Shown: piece after piece, positions 11,340 to 22,412 of the stretch
Numbering within the stretch: position 1 is the first letter of the stretch
Layout: every line of letters starts with the position of its first letter
Source: Apoderus coryli
Lineage: Eukaryota; Arthropoda; Insecta; Coleoptera; Attelabidae
Direction of reading: 5' to 3'
DNA: 64,000 nucleotides
Assembly: GCA_911728435.2 (NCBI GenBank)
Contig: OU452205.1
Span: 5,400,260 to 5,464,259 of the forward strand
The notes under the pieces: model-generated
Database searches by the model: none
The model's input: only the letters and a program-made list of their open reading frames with translations
Told to the model about the DNA's origin: nothing
Translations under genes and position numbers: made by a program

Positions 11340-11835
11340 TATATAGTTCCTTCTATAAACTTTCATTTTTCAAGCCTCTCGACAATAGAGTAAATATAAA
11401 GTATTCCGAAATTTTGTTCTGGCTAATCATTGAGAGAAAGATGACTTAAAATATAACAGCTGATATTATTTTTGTGAGAAACTCATTAACTTGCCACGTG
11501 CGTATTTAGCAGATTACCATTGAAACTTTTAAATAATGGTGTGAATATAAGGAGGGTGGTGTCTTCGTTCATATATCTAATGCCACTAATTTGTTTTAAA
11601 CACGAAATAGATAGGTGGATGTTTTTTATGGAGATCGCACGATATTCTACCTGCGGTGCTGTTCTGTGAGAAAAAAAAACGAATTAATTAATTAATTAAT
11701 TTGTTAAAATCATTATAAGTTAGGGGCGATATTCTCACGATTTCTCTTTGAAAATGCAATATTTTTATTTTTGTAATAGGAATAAAAGTCGATCTATGAA
11801 ATAAATTCAATTTATTACTCGATCTGCTATTATAG
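11340..11835. other. No gene seen
   Basis: Contains a TTAA-repeat run at 11685-11700; otherwise nothing recognised. Confidence 0.55.
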
Positions 11836-11876
11836 GAAACATGTTTCGGGGCGTCAAGCTCCATCATCAGTGGTTA
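11836..11876 (-). ncRNA. Hammerhead-ribozyme-like motif (degenerate)
   Basis: Minus-strand sequence has CTGATGA, a stem (GGAGC...GCCCC with one A/C mismatch), then GAAAC and the self-complementary ACATGT. This matches the catalytic core layout of a type I hammerhead with a two-copy stem III. The bases flanking the core do not pair to make stem I, so this copy is probably inactive. One extra base sits between CTGATGA and the stem, as in the other copies here. Confidence 0.4.
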
Positions 11877-12240
11877 CGCAACTACGTTCACAAAAAGCTA
11901 CATTTGTTCAGAAAATCTTCCAATGTTTAGAATAAAATAGAGGAATGTATTCAGTTCATTGCGTGAAAATTATGTAAAATTAATATATTTTTCTTGTAAT
12001 ACGCACATTACAATCTATTTGTTAGTTTTGCAAATTATTTAATCCAATAATTTATAAAAAGAAAAATACACATCATAATACTTTATTTGTATTTTATTTG
12101 ACAATACTTTTGACGAAGAGACCTGAATCAACCAAACAGTTTTTGTGGTATATTTCCAGGAATTGGTGAGTTATCAGTTCATTTTGCGATTTTTTGCATC
12201 AATTTAATTGTTGTGATTATATTTTAGTCGGAAAAATATA

Positions 12241-12541
12241 CCCGTAATAAAGGCTAAAGGATACATTCCTAAAAAATATAAAGTTTTAACTTTCATAAAG
12301 GAAGCTGCTAATGAAATTTATCTTCTGCATAACGTAGTACTGGTGATGGGCGTTTTTGGTAGATTAAGAAGAGACGAGCTGATTAAAATGACCATTGGCG
12401 ACATCCAAGGTATAGGGTCTGTTCTACTTGTGAAAATACCAGAAATTAATACTGGCGCCAAAATTTTCACCATTGTTGTTGAGGGAAACATAGGTGCATT
12501 ACCTATAGTAAAATAGTACATAGCATTAAGACCGATAGGAA
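12241..12541 (+). pseudogene. Tyrosine recombinase fragment (Crypton-like)
   Basis: One frame reads KKYKVLTFIKEAANEIYLLH, then VLVMGVFGRLRRDELIKMTI, SVLLVKIPE and AKIFTIVVEG. After an in-frame TAG (12514-12516) it resumes YIALRP. The RLRRDEL block contains the catalytic Arg of tyrosine recombinases. The KIPxxxT...FTI pattern is that of the integrase-like enzymes of Crypton elements and of host proteins derived from them. The C-terminal HxxR and Tyr region is missing. DIRS-type elements are an alternative source. Confidence 0.6.
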
Positions 12542-12607
12542 TTAAGGTACGAAGATTTTTTTCTTACATATAAAACAGTCGCTGTACAGTACAAACCAAA
12601 ATTCATA

Positions 12608-13601
12608 ACAACTGTTCAAATTGCCCTCCATTGACAGTAATGCACATTCTACATCCTTCAACTAATGAATTTGTAGGGATATCATGATCGTTTCTTACTT
12701 GCCTAGCAGCTTCGTGAACTCTCTCCAGTAGTTGGTTTTCATTTATAATTCATACACTGTAAACCAATTGTTTCATGTACCCCCATGAAAAGAAGTCGAG
12801 CAGATTCAGATCAGGTGATCTTGGAGGCCTCTCAAACCAATCCAATTGTTTCCAAACAATTGATTAAAACTTCTGTTACTTGTCTACCACGATGCGCAGA
12901 GGCTCCGTCATATTGATACCACATGTTTTGAACAATATTCAGAGGTACATATATCCTCAATAAATTCGAGTACGCGGTTTTGTATGACTGTATTGATTTG
13001 AGTTTAAATGCCGATTAGTTATGAAAAACGGCATTAATTGATAGTTAAACATTGATACTAAAACGTTCTTGAAAATTTCGCGGCCTAATAGCACGAGGGT
13101 TGTTTAAAGACTATACATGTTCATTATGGTTTGTATTTATGACATCTCTAGTAAAAGTTGCTTCATCTGACCAGAGCACTTTCTCTAAAAATCTTTCATC
13201 TTCTTGATGCTGACCAATAACCCAATTACAAAATAGTAGGCGCCTTTCATGGACTCCAGGGTGTAGGGCCTGGACATCTTGGGGATGATAGGGATACAGC
13301 ATTTCTCGATTTAATACTCTCCTAACAGTTGTTTGAGGTAATCCCAATTGAGTTGATATTCTTCTAGTGCTTATTTTCGGGTTTCTTCAGTTTGAATATT
13401 TAGACGATGCGGTCGTTCGTTAACTCTAGGTAAAATGCTCCCTGTCGTTCTAAGCCTGTGAAATGTAGCCGTAAATGTTTTGTGATATGGATGACATTTA
13501 TTAGGATACCTAATTTGGTATTCTCGGGCCGCTACTCTTGCATTGCACGAACCATTTCAAATCACCATATCTGCATATTCTTCATCTGAAAAACTCATTT
13601 T
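12608..13601 (-). pseudogene. Tc1/mariner-superfamily transposase, full-length but decayed
   Basis: Starts at ATG 13601 with MSFSDEEYADMV, an N-terminal DUF4817-type helix-turn-helix, interrupted by a stop after 13 codons. The second DNA-binding part is LGLPQTTVRRVLNREMLYPY. The catalytic domain begins KVLWSDEATFTRD (first Asp). Further along come YQYDGASAHRGRQV (second Asp region) and, in another frame, PRSPDLNLLDFFSWGYMK (third catalytic region). It ends CRMCITVNGGQFEQLL at about 12608. All three catalytic blocks are present, but several frameshifts and stops disable it. Terminal inverted repeats were not identified. Confidence 0.75.
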
Positions 13602-14099
13602 AATTTAGAAACAAACATTCACAATATTAAAAACAACTACGAAATAATAAAACAATTTTTACTAATTCAAATTTGTTGCTCTCAAAGTTCTTTTTTATTG
13701 TTGCGACATTCATTTTCCACGGCAACTTTGATTTTTAAATTTGGTTTTCTGGTAAAGGTTATTTTGATTTAAATCTACCATTAACTTGCAATTTATCGGT
13801 TTCCATAACAATGGTAGAAATCACAACATCGACGTAATTAACTTTTTTGTAGCTTATAAGTCGCTCTTTTTAAAATAGTAATAATTTAAAATAATGGAGC
13901 TTGTCAAAGCTGTCTTTAACTAATTTATGTGTAAAATTTACTCAAATGCACCTAATATCTACGCCAATGAACACCTAATGAAAGCCAAAATAATGCAGAT
14001 TATTTTTGTTTATCGGTCCCCAAATGCATGTAACATTTTGTCAAAATCGGTTAGCTAGTTTTTGGGAAATGAACAAAAAAGTTAACTTTACCACTAAAA
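13602..14099. other. No gene seen
   Basis: Probably includes the 5' end of the transposon whose coding region starts at 13601; no terminus could be placed. Confidence 0.5.
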
Positions 14100-14222
14100 T
14101 TAGACACCCTGTATCTCGATAACGAAGCATTTGCCGCCATGGGCAAAAAATGCTTAAATTACTTTCAGGAATCTCCAGTTTTCGTTTGTTGCAACCATAA
14201 TGAATCACCCTGTATAACGCCC
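14100..14222. repeat. CCCTGTAT-ended miniature element pieces
   Basis: GACACCCTGTATC at 14103 and ATCACCCTGTATAAC at 14205 are two right-hand termini in the same orientation, about 100 bp apart, with GGTTGCAACAAACG-type sequence (complement) between them. They resemble stacked ends of Tc1/mariner MITEs. Confidence 0.4.
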
Positions 14223-15346
14223 GCAAATATTACCCACGGCTGTTATGCATGCAATTTGCAATTCATTATGTAGCAATAATACGTATAAGTAGAAAATAAA
14301 ATATTTTAAGGAATTTTTTATACTTGGTTTTCTCCTAATGTAAAACTTGTCCTATATTTTTAAACATTCATAAACAACCGTCAAAATGTTCCGCTTTTAA
14401 ATGCTTGATTCATACAGTTACAGGTCGTATTGCGCTCACTTTTGATCTCGATTTATTCGCTATCGATAGTTAAATGATATTGACTAATTTGTTTGAAATT
14501 TAATTTAAAATGTAGCAACCAACATTTGCTTATCTATAGTGGAACGGCGCTGTAATTAACCGCATGTTCCATAAATATATTTCAAGTTATAATAATTATT
14601 TCAATTGATATCTCAATTAATTGGATTCGTTTTTTATTTTATGTCAAGTTTCAATCTGATTAAAGGAAAAGAATATCATGAATTAGTATGATGATATACT
14701 ACGAAAAAAATTCCGGAAATGATTTAACATCTTGTGGTATTACTCTAGTGAAAATTTTATTATTTATCTTTTTGACATCAAATTAAATGATTATTTAAGT
14801 ATAATATAAAGCCAAATATATGACTGAAATGAAATGATTCAATAAAGCTTTATTATATTGCCATTTAATATTGGGCACAACATACCAAATGAGTTACGTA
14901 ATATCCGCCTATCTTTTTGTAAAAATCTTCAACGGAAGTCGAGATCATCACTTTATCTAACAAGGTTCCCACATATATTAAGGGTTGATTATCACCCTCA
15001 ACATTACGTGCTCGTATATCTTGTTATTTGACACTATTAATGAATACAAGGGCGTCCATATAAATTTAAATAGTAGTTATAGGTACAAATTTACTCGTTT
15101 GGTAGAAAAGATATTTTGTTCGACAACCTTAGAACTATTTTACAGTCAATGGACTAAAAATATACCTTTGAATTAGACTGCCCTGCAATATAAACCGGAC
15201 AAAGAAAATTTTGTTCAAAATCAATCCGAAATATCTTTTTTAGAATTGCATCAATTTTGACAATTTTTTTTTCGAGTTTTAGGCCGTTTTATTGTCATCA
15301 TTTTTTCATATCGAAACTTCAAAAATTTCGAGCGGATTTGTTGTTA
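14223..15346. other. No gene seen
   Basis: AT-rich; a short near-palindrome AGGGTTGATTATCACCCT lies at about 14980-14998. Nothing else recognised. Confidence 0.55.
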
Positions 15347-15662
15347 TACAGGGGTGAACAAAAAGTTACATTTTACTCTAAACTTAAAAAAAACTCACGA
15401 CAGAATGATGATTTTTTGCAACAGTATCCATGGCACATAAGCATGTGAACAAGTTTTTTTCAACAAATTACAGATTTGCTGTACTTTCTTAAGTTTGTTG
15501 AACGTGTTTTAAGTTTTGTTGTGTGTTTCGAAGTTGTTTGGTAAACTATAAGTGAATTTAAAGACGATGAGCCCAGAAAAAGTGGCACAAGCCGTTGCTT
15601 TACAAGATGATGGCCGTATGATTAGGTATATCGCAGAAAGGCTTGGCCACAGTTTAAAATAA
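15347..15662 (+). pseudogene. Tc1/mariner element 5' end with transposase start
   Basis: The left terminus TACAGGGGTGAACAAAAAGT at 15347 is of mariner/Tc1 type. It is followed 220 bases later by an ATG (15567) opening MSPEKVAQAVALQDDGRMIR, then YIAERLGHSL, a helix-turn-helix start typical of Tc1-like transposases. The frame stops at 15662 and no further transposase sequence is seen, so only the 5' end of the element remains. Confidence 0.65.
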
Positions 15663-16837
15663 TATACAGTTACTTCACCTCATGTCGGCATGTTGGATGT
15701 TCATGTCTACAAAGCAATTCGCCACGCTTATAGATATAGTAACCTAAATTGTAATTTTTCGAAAAAGCTTTTAGGTGCTTTTCGTTCACATGTTCCACAT
15801 TTATCAGATATTTGATTGGGATTAATGTGGACTTTAGCTACCCCATTATTACAATATTATACCTACCAACAAGAGAAGTTAGTTGTTGGTTCTCTTTTAC
15901 TCAGTTCTATTGCCTGTATCGATAACTCTATACCTAAAATAGAGCCCATATCCTCGTTAAATTTTTAAAGATGCCTATCTTTTAGAAACGGAAGAAATGT
16001 TTATTAGCCAGTCGAAATGGTGGTTATTACTTCCATATCGTTGAACAATTACAATAATTTGATTTATTTTTAACACATGCGACCTATAATAATAACGAAT
16101 CAAGATTTAAAGTACCGATACATTTGTTAAAAGTGTCGAATATTTTGTAAAATGCATTTAATCGTTGTACGATCTCTAGGTTATTATTGGTTTTGGATTT
16201 TAATTATTCATTATACGTGGTATCCTGCGGGTAATTTCGATTTCAATCTGTAAAATCAACTTAATTGCTAACAATGATATAGTTTTTGTTACTGTTGACA
16301 ATTTTTTATTAGGTACAAGGGCAGGCCAAACAGAACTGTAATGCACAATGTCATGCTTCATGATTTTCAAAAACACTAGTGTTCTGTAGTCGCATGATAA
16401 TTTATGATGTATGTATACAGATCCTTCAAGAGGGAGGGAGGAGGCAGACGGGACTATAATTCCTTTGGGGCACGGGTCTAGGTTCACAGGAGCATAAATA
16501 AAAAAATAAATTCAATAATTATTATTATTATTAATAATCTGAAACTATTTTAAAACTAATAGTATAGAAGCATTACAAAGTTGCCACTAACGTATTTGCA
16601 AGCTTAATGGACGGGACACACTTGTCATACACCACTCCGACCCGACTCTGGTCCGATGTTGCCCCAAAAAAGCGGGTTGGTGCGGGATCGGCAGGGCTGA
16701 GCACACATGTCCTACATGCTTCCGAGTTCTTTCGGAATTTCAGCTCCGGCACGATACATTCTCTACTCTCACCAGTTTCGATTGCGGAAGGTACTGTGCG
16801 CAAAATGTTCAAAAACTTTAGCAACTGCGATTTAGCC
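15663..16837. other. No gene supported
   Basis: An ATT-repeat lies at 16516-16538. The segment 16600-16837 has higher GC content and open frames on both strands, and probably is the 5' flank of the Harbinger transposase that follows. Confidence 0.45.
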
Positions 16838-17101
16838 ATGATGGCACTCTGTTTAGAAGACGAAGGTGAAGAAAATCGGAGAGATTTCATTTAGAACAGA
16901 GAAAAACCCAGATTTTGGGTACATCCTGCTTGGAAAAGAAGATCCGCAGAAGGACAGTATTCCACACATTTACCTCATCTATTGGATGAGGAGACCCAAT
17001 TTTACCAATATTTTGGAATGTCGATGGCGGCGTTTAACCTGTTAGAATTTAAACTCCACCATTACTTTATAGTGAATTTTGAAAATAAAGATAACTTTTA
17101 A
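16838..17101 (+). pseudogene. PIF/Harbinger transposase, N-terminal fragment
   Basis: From ATG 16838 the frame reads MMALCLEDEGEENRRDFI, meets a single TAG at 16892, and continues REKPRFWVHPAWKRRS, LLDEETQFYQYFGMSMAAFN. The acidic LEDEEEEN start followed by RxxWVHPxxxxR and FxxYFxMxxxxF is the conserved N-terminus of PIF/Harbinger DDE transposases (HARBI1 family). The catalytic domain is missing after about 17055. Interestingly the MADF partner of the same superfamily occurs at 8.9-9.3 kb, but in a separate element. Confidence 0.7.
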
Positions 17102-17617
17102 GTGACTTTTATTGTTTGGGAAATGTGAAAATCACTTTCGGAAGTAATAAGAACGTGGCACTCATTACCAGACTCATATAATCAAGTGCCGCCACTTTGT
17201 AGGTATATCAGAAATCACGAACACGTCGCCAAAACTTTAATAATCACATCTCACCGAAAAGTTATGAAACTACGAAGTTGTTTTCAGTAGAAAGATTTAC
17301 ATGACTATACAACTATCTAAATGTAATATTAAGTTATTCTGACTATATGGGAATTATTTAGTGGTTATTACGTATTAACCACTCATTTAAAGTTGCTGTA
17401 TCAATTTGCTTAGTTTTTAACACTAACCATGCTACTTGGGAATATTCAGATCATTACTCAGTTCTGCGGTACAATGCGGTGGAGTTCAATCCAATTGGTA
17501 CCAGCAAGTGCCATATTGGTTTAAAGGCAAATCCTTTAAAAAATTTAAAACGGTGTTCAAATATTTTCTCCCATTAAAATTTTCTTCGTGAAATATAAAA
17601 TTCTAATTTATTATCCA
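17102..17617. other. No gene seen
   Basis: AT-rich, no motif recognised. Confidence 0.55.
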
Positions 17618-18021
17618 TTAATAAACAAAACACATTAAAGCGAAAATTATCTTAGTCCCCCTTTCTTGGGTTACGTTTTGATTGTTCCAGAAATGTAAAC
17701 TTCGTCTATTAAACACGCCTTCCCTACTAAATTTTGCTTCATCAGTCCAAATGATTTTTTTTTTTTGTGAATTATGGTTCGTCCTATATATGAACCAACA
17801 AGCTCTCGCAAAATTGAACTCGATGTTCTGCAAAAGTGCCCTAAAAATAGGAGTTGCAATTTGAAACAAACATGACTTAGATGCAGCAGATTTCGATTCA
17901 ATCACATAGGCTACAAATTTGCTAAACATAAATCAAAACTGATGTATCTCGACTTTTCTTTTAAAAATGTGCCATTTTGAAAATAAACTCCCGTTCCGTT
18001 ACTTTATACGGACACCCTGTA
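17618..18021 (-). pseudogene. Tc1/mariner-superfamily element, 5' end and partial transposase
   Basis: The end TACAGGGTGTCCGTATAAAG (complement, ending at 18021) is a classical TA-flanked terminus of this superfamily. Inside, the minus-strand frame 17929-17618 encodes SQKKKIIWTDEAKFSREGVF and RSLHFW, containing the first catalytic Asp. Upstream codons look degraded (QNIEFNFARACWFI resembles the usual helix before it) and the rest of the catalytic domain is missing. Confidence 0.65.
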
Positions 18022-19114
18022 TATTGAAATTTATAACACACACAAACATATTTACGTTGATTGCAAGAAATATATACATTTTTTTATGTACAGTACCTAC
18101 TATAGTCGTACTTAAACAGCTTATATCTTCCCTACACTTCTGATAATATGTGTACATTAAAATTAACAGTCAATTTATTCACCCTCAAATAACTGTCATT
18201 AATTTAAATAAATAGACGCACTTAAAAAGTAACATCAGAATTTATTCCATATCCTCTCGTGCATGAAGACTGTACCATACCGATCAACACATTTAAATAA
18301 TTTTTAATTTATCCCCGCTTATATCAATAATAAATTAGAACGAAACAGAAACTGTAATATGCAACAGTAATTCAATAGCATTAAAGAAAGACAGCAAAAG
18401 TTGGAATAAAAATCGAAAATATCGCAATAAATTTCATTTGACACTGACATATGCTCCTAGACTAATAGTCCGTATGAGAATTAGCACGCGACCCTCTTGT
18501 AGGTCTCGCTTGTATGTTTATACAGATAGAGTTCACCCCTTCGAGCAACATTTTAACATGACAATGTTATTTACTTAATGTATTATTGTGAACAATATTG
18601 TATTAAATGTATTTGGGCATGGTTCGCACAAGAGTTAAATTTCGTTAGTGTTGGATACACATTGCATATATGACAACTTTATATTCTGCTGTTAGAGGAC
18701 TATCCAGGTGTCTAAATCCTGATAAGTACAAAATAAAGTGTGTGCTGCTCTATAAGTGTAAGTCTAAAGTTAATTGAGTGCACATCACTTTTCATTAACT
18801 AGGTATCCATTTGCACATCAAATGTCTATTCGTTTTTTTTTAATTGTCACACACAAAATCAAGGATCAAGGAAGCAAAAGCATAAATAATTTAACAATGT
18901 CGATCTAGAGATTATATTTATTAATATTTTAGCATACTTTTCGTAGTCTGTGGCATCTAAAACGGCAGCATTTTGTTAATTAATAATGGAGTTGTTCCTT
19001 CTCGGCCGGCCACCGTTTGTGAACTTTGTTTCACCGGGCATCTTGCCTGCTCACACTAGATGTCGGCAAAAACATCCTGTTGTCATTCATCGCTCGTGCT
19101 AGTATAAGCTCTTC
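18022..19114. other. No gene seen
   Basis: A small GC-rich patch with CGGCCGGCC lies at 19001-19011. No supported coding sequence. Confidence 0.55.
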
Positions 19115-19446
19115 GTTAATAATGTTTAAAAGGTGCAAAAAAGATTTTTAAGATTTTTATATACAAGAAAATTTAATGTTTACCCATATAGAATTTCCTA
19201 CTGTAATATGCTTACTACCTTCAACTTTTTAAATTTAGAGGATAGAAGGAAAAAAGCTGTGATATTTATATTTCAAATTAGCATAGACATTTTCAATGCA
19301 TCAGTGAAGGAAATACGAAGGACTATTATATGACTGTCACAGTTTTCGATATTATGTATTTTTGTTATTTAGTTTTGTAAGTATATAGCCTACATGTAAT
19401 TAATTACCTTTATGGGTGTGTGTGAGCTTTGAATAAATAAATAAAT
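19115..19446 (+). mobile_element. LINE 3' end fragment
   Basis: The frame KVQKRFLRFLYTRKF followed by FNFLNLEDRRKKAVIFIFQI matches the C-terminal region of the CR1/Jockey-type reverse transcriptase proteins in this window (compare VQRRFLKFLCFRE... in the copy at 42.7 kb). It is followed by a short 3' untranslated region and an AATA-repeat tail (19432-19446). Everything upstream of the C-terminal ~70 residues is missing: a typical 5'-truncated insertion. It abuts the truncated arm of fold-back copy 2. Confidence 0.7.
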
Positions 19447-19452
19447 GTTGGA

Positions 19453-20545
19453 AATTGAAAACGATTTTTTGTGATTTTAGTTTTTATTTATTACTGACAT
19501 TATTTTTTCAGATATAAAAAAAATGCAAAGCACTTCCTCATTGTTACTTTTTGAGCAGAAAAAGATAACGTTTACAAATTTTCACTACATTTCGTTTATG
19601 AAAAACATCATCAACTTTGTTTTTTTTTAATACGGCCCTAGATTTTTTATTTCTAAATTTAAAGCCATTTTCAATTCAAAAATAAGTGGTATTCAACAAT
19701 ATTTCAGTATTTTTAGTATATAAACTTATTCAAGAAAAATCGCCATAATTTGGCACTTAACTGCCTAAATGCAAAGTAGTAGGTTTTGCAAAAACATTAT
19801 TTCGTCGTTACTCACAATTATTTATTATTATTTGACAATTTATTTCTCTCAGGACAACATTTTATTCTGTACGCGGGTTTTTAAATTTAGTTGAAATTTT
19901 TGTGTTTTTTGAAGTTATTACAAAAAACCGTTTCTCAGATAAATGTTTTACGCAAAATAAGTGCCAAACTATAGCGATTTTTCTTAAATAATTTTAAATA
20001 GCACCTAAAAGCACTGAAAACTTTTTTAAACCATTATCAATCAATCAAAACTTTATTGTTTATTTATCTTATAACAATAGAGTTCGGCTTTCCAGCAAAA
20101 ACAGAAAATAATAATGAACATAATTATATGAAAAAATAACATATTTTCCCTAATATAATGAAAATCTAAATACTCATACCAAAGAAAGGAAATTCTTACA
20201 CTAGTGATAAGCTTATAAATTCATAAATGATAGAAATTTATAACAATATTTCTATATTTATATTTATTTCAAAAAAAAAAGTTGATGGTTTTTCAAAAAC
20301 GAAACGTCAGTAGTGACTATTTGTAAAAGCTATCTTTTTCTCCTCAAAAAGTATCAATAAGGAAATGTTTTTAATTTTTTTATATCTGTAAAATGTCAGA
20401 AAAAAATTTAAACTAAAAATTCTCGAAAATGGCTAAAGTTCGTTTACTTTTGAAAACACCATTTAAAAGGTGTTTAAATTATACAACTTTTCTCTGATTT
20501 AACCGATATACCAAGATGCTATCTTATTCTTATCTTGGACAGAGT
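19453..20545. mobile_element. Palindromic fold-back element, copy 2
   Basis: Two large mirror-image arms. The left arm runs from 19453 (ACGTTTACAAATTTTCACTA... CATCATCAACTTTG) and its complement appears at 20280-20450. The inner AAATCGCCATAATTTGGCAC at 19738 is matched by its complement at 19965-19985. The right terminus CTTGGACAGAGTGTA equals that of copy 1 at 11.3 kb; the left terminus is missing, cut at the LINE tail. A LINE 3' fragment (20037-20275) lies in the right arm. No coding capacity. Confidence 0.75.
20037..20275 (-). mobile_element. Short LINE-like 3' fragment in fold-back copy 2
   Basis: This stretch interrupts the palindrome. It starts with TCAATCAATCAAAACTTTATT, which on the minus strand is AATAAAGTTTTG followed by a TTGA-repeat tail, a common LINE 3' ending. 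No reverse transcriptase coding sequence is left. Confidence 0.45.
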
Positions 20546-21420
20546 GTATATCACTACCCACGAAAAATCAACTCTTTTCTCATTATTTAACGTTGAATAC
20601 ATAGATCCAAGTATTTGCAAAAAGGTTTCCTTTCACCAATCATATCTCGGTTTATATTGCAGCTAGAAATTTAAAAAAAAATGTATATCTTTGTTGTTTT
20701 TTTATAAGCTTTATTTTTGTTCCTTAAATTTTTTTTGGTTAGAGACATAATTTGTGAGTTATTCGTGAAAAATCGTTAAAAACGTGGCCCTTTTCAATGA
20801 AAACTCACGATTTTCAACTATCGCTTCCCAGGGTCATTTTCAGTAAAGAAATTTCAACCCTTGGGGCAAAACACACATCGGCAGTATATAATCATTCTTA
20901 TTTAAACACTTTCCCATTATTTCACAGAAGTTCAAATGATTCGGTTCAGTCAGAAAGAATTCGGAGGTGAATATCCCGAGTAACTCCACTAATGGTCGTT
21001 TTGTCGATTCAGGACGCATCTGTGATGATTGATCAGTATGGGACAAAAATGCGATAGTGCCCAAAGTAGTTATAAAAGTACAAAAATAGTACTTATACTA
21101 ATATAATATAGGTCGCGACATCTAGTGGACTAATAGGATTTTTGTCCCTTGCACTTGGATAGTAGATAATACAGCAAACAACGAAAATTTTGAATGCACA
21201 TGTAAAAAGTTGTAAAATACTTAATTTTGCAGCATTCGTAAACTGTTGAAAACTTGTGTTTTTTTTTCGACAAAGACGAACTGGCGCTCGTTGCTATATA
21301 TTAACAAGTTGTCCATAGTTTACCCTCAAAAATCATTTTGAGGGTTAGACCGAAACTAAAAACAAATCACTCTGAAAATATGGTTTGATCTGATCAAATA
21401 AATGGTAACAATACACATAC
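20546..21420. other. No gene seen
   Basis: AT-rich; no recognised motif. Confidence 0.55.
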
Positions 21421-21765
21421 ACCCTGTATAAAAAAATTATGAACCCATTCTAACTAAAACAAATCAAAAGTTTTTTTATTTATTAGGTTCTGCCGTGCCT
21501 AAAAATCTTAAAAAATGAATAGGAACATTTTTCAGACACCCGGCGGTATAAAACATGTCATTCTAACAAACAAAAAAAATGCAAAAGTTTTTCTATTTAT
21601 AAAGTTTTGCCGTTCCTAAAAATCTAAAAAAATAAATGTAAGGATTTTTGAGAGACCCTGTATAAAACATGTCATTCTACCAAACTAAAAAAATGCAAAA
21701 GTTTTTCTATTTATAAGGTTCTACCGTGCGTAATCTTAAAAAATAAATAGAAACATTTTTGAATT
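21421..21765. repeat. Three-unit ~117 bp tandem repeat
   Basis: Units at 21421-21537, 21538-21654 and 21655-21765 share ACCCTGTATAAAACATGTCA, GCAAAAGTTTTTCTATTTAT and GTTCTGCCGTGCCTAAAAAT. Unit 3 has a short deletion. Each unit begins with the CCCTGTATA end typical of Tc1/mariner MITEs, and a further ACCCTGTAT closes the array at 21766, so the array looks like a head-to-tail amplified terminus. Confidence 0.85.
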
Positions 21766-22367
21766 ACCCTGTATCTAAATTGTATCAAAGTTTTCATTGT
21801 CTATATAATTCCTCAAAAACTTGCGTCGATATTAAGTTTAAACGAGTCCCATATTGTTGTGTGTCTGTGTAAAAACTGACTGATATGTGAAACACACTGA
21901 TTAGCAAATTTCAATCGGTCATAGACTGTTCTAGACGTCCTGGAACAAGTATGTCCTAAAATAGCGTTGCACCTCCTGCAAAAGGAAGCCCCTGGCTACG
22001 ACCCTAATTAGTTTTCATTTATCATTAAAATTGGTACATTTCATTTCTAAATAGCGCGACATCTAGCGTTTAATTCGTAACGTACCACATGAATAGAGGT
22101 TCACTACAAACCGTCAAACAATGACCCCTGAAGTCTAGTTACACATGGATGCGCCTTGATTCCCTAGCGGGACACCTACTCGGACACGTTTAACAAAACA
22201 AAACTTCGTCGATCCACGACTCATAAGTAGTGCTCGGTCAGTGTGTGACAGCATCTCGATTTGCTGTGGTATACTCTCATGTGGCGTGTGAAGTACAGTG
22301 TTTGTCAGCCAAACTCTCGAATTTTAAGTCTGAAAATTTCAATTTTACCGCGTTCACACAAAATTGA
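21766..22367. other. No gene seen
   Basis: Slightly GC-richer than its neighbours around 22140-22290 but without a supported reading frame. Confidence 0.5.
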
Positions 22368-22412
22368 ACTGAAGAAGCTAACAAAAACATCAGCGAAACG
22401 TTAGCTAATGTA
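22368..22412 (+). ncRNA. Hammerhead-ribozyme-like motif (weak)
   Basis: CTGAAGA, a spacer bounded by GCT...AGC, then GAAACGTT. The core words are in the right order but the stem is only about three base pairs and no stem I is apparent. An alternative hairpin AGCTAAC...GTTAGCT competes. Possibly a decayed copy. Confidence 0.3.

Noticed and set aside
16573..16894. Overlapping open frames on both strands upstream of the Harbinger fragment
   Set aside because: Neither shows a known motif before the MMALCLEDE start. Opposite-strand openness here follows from base composition.
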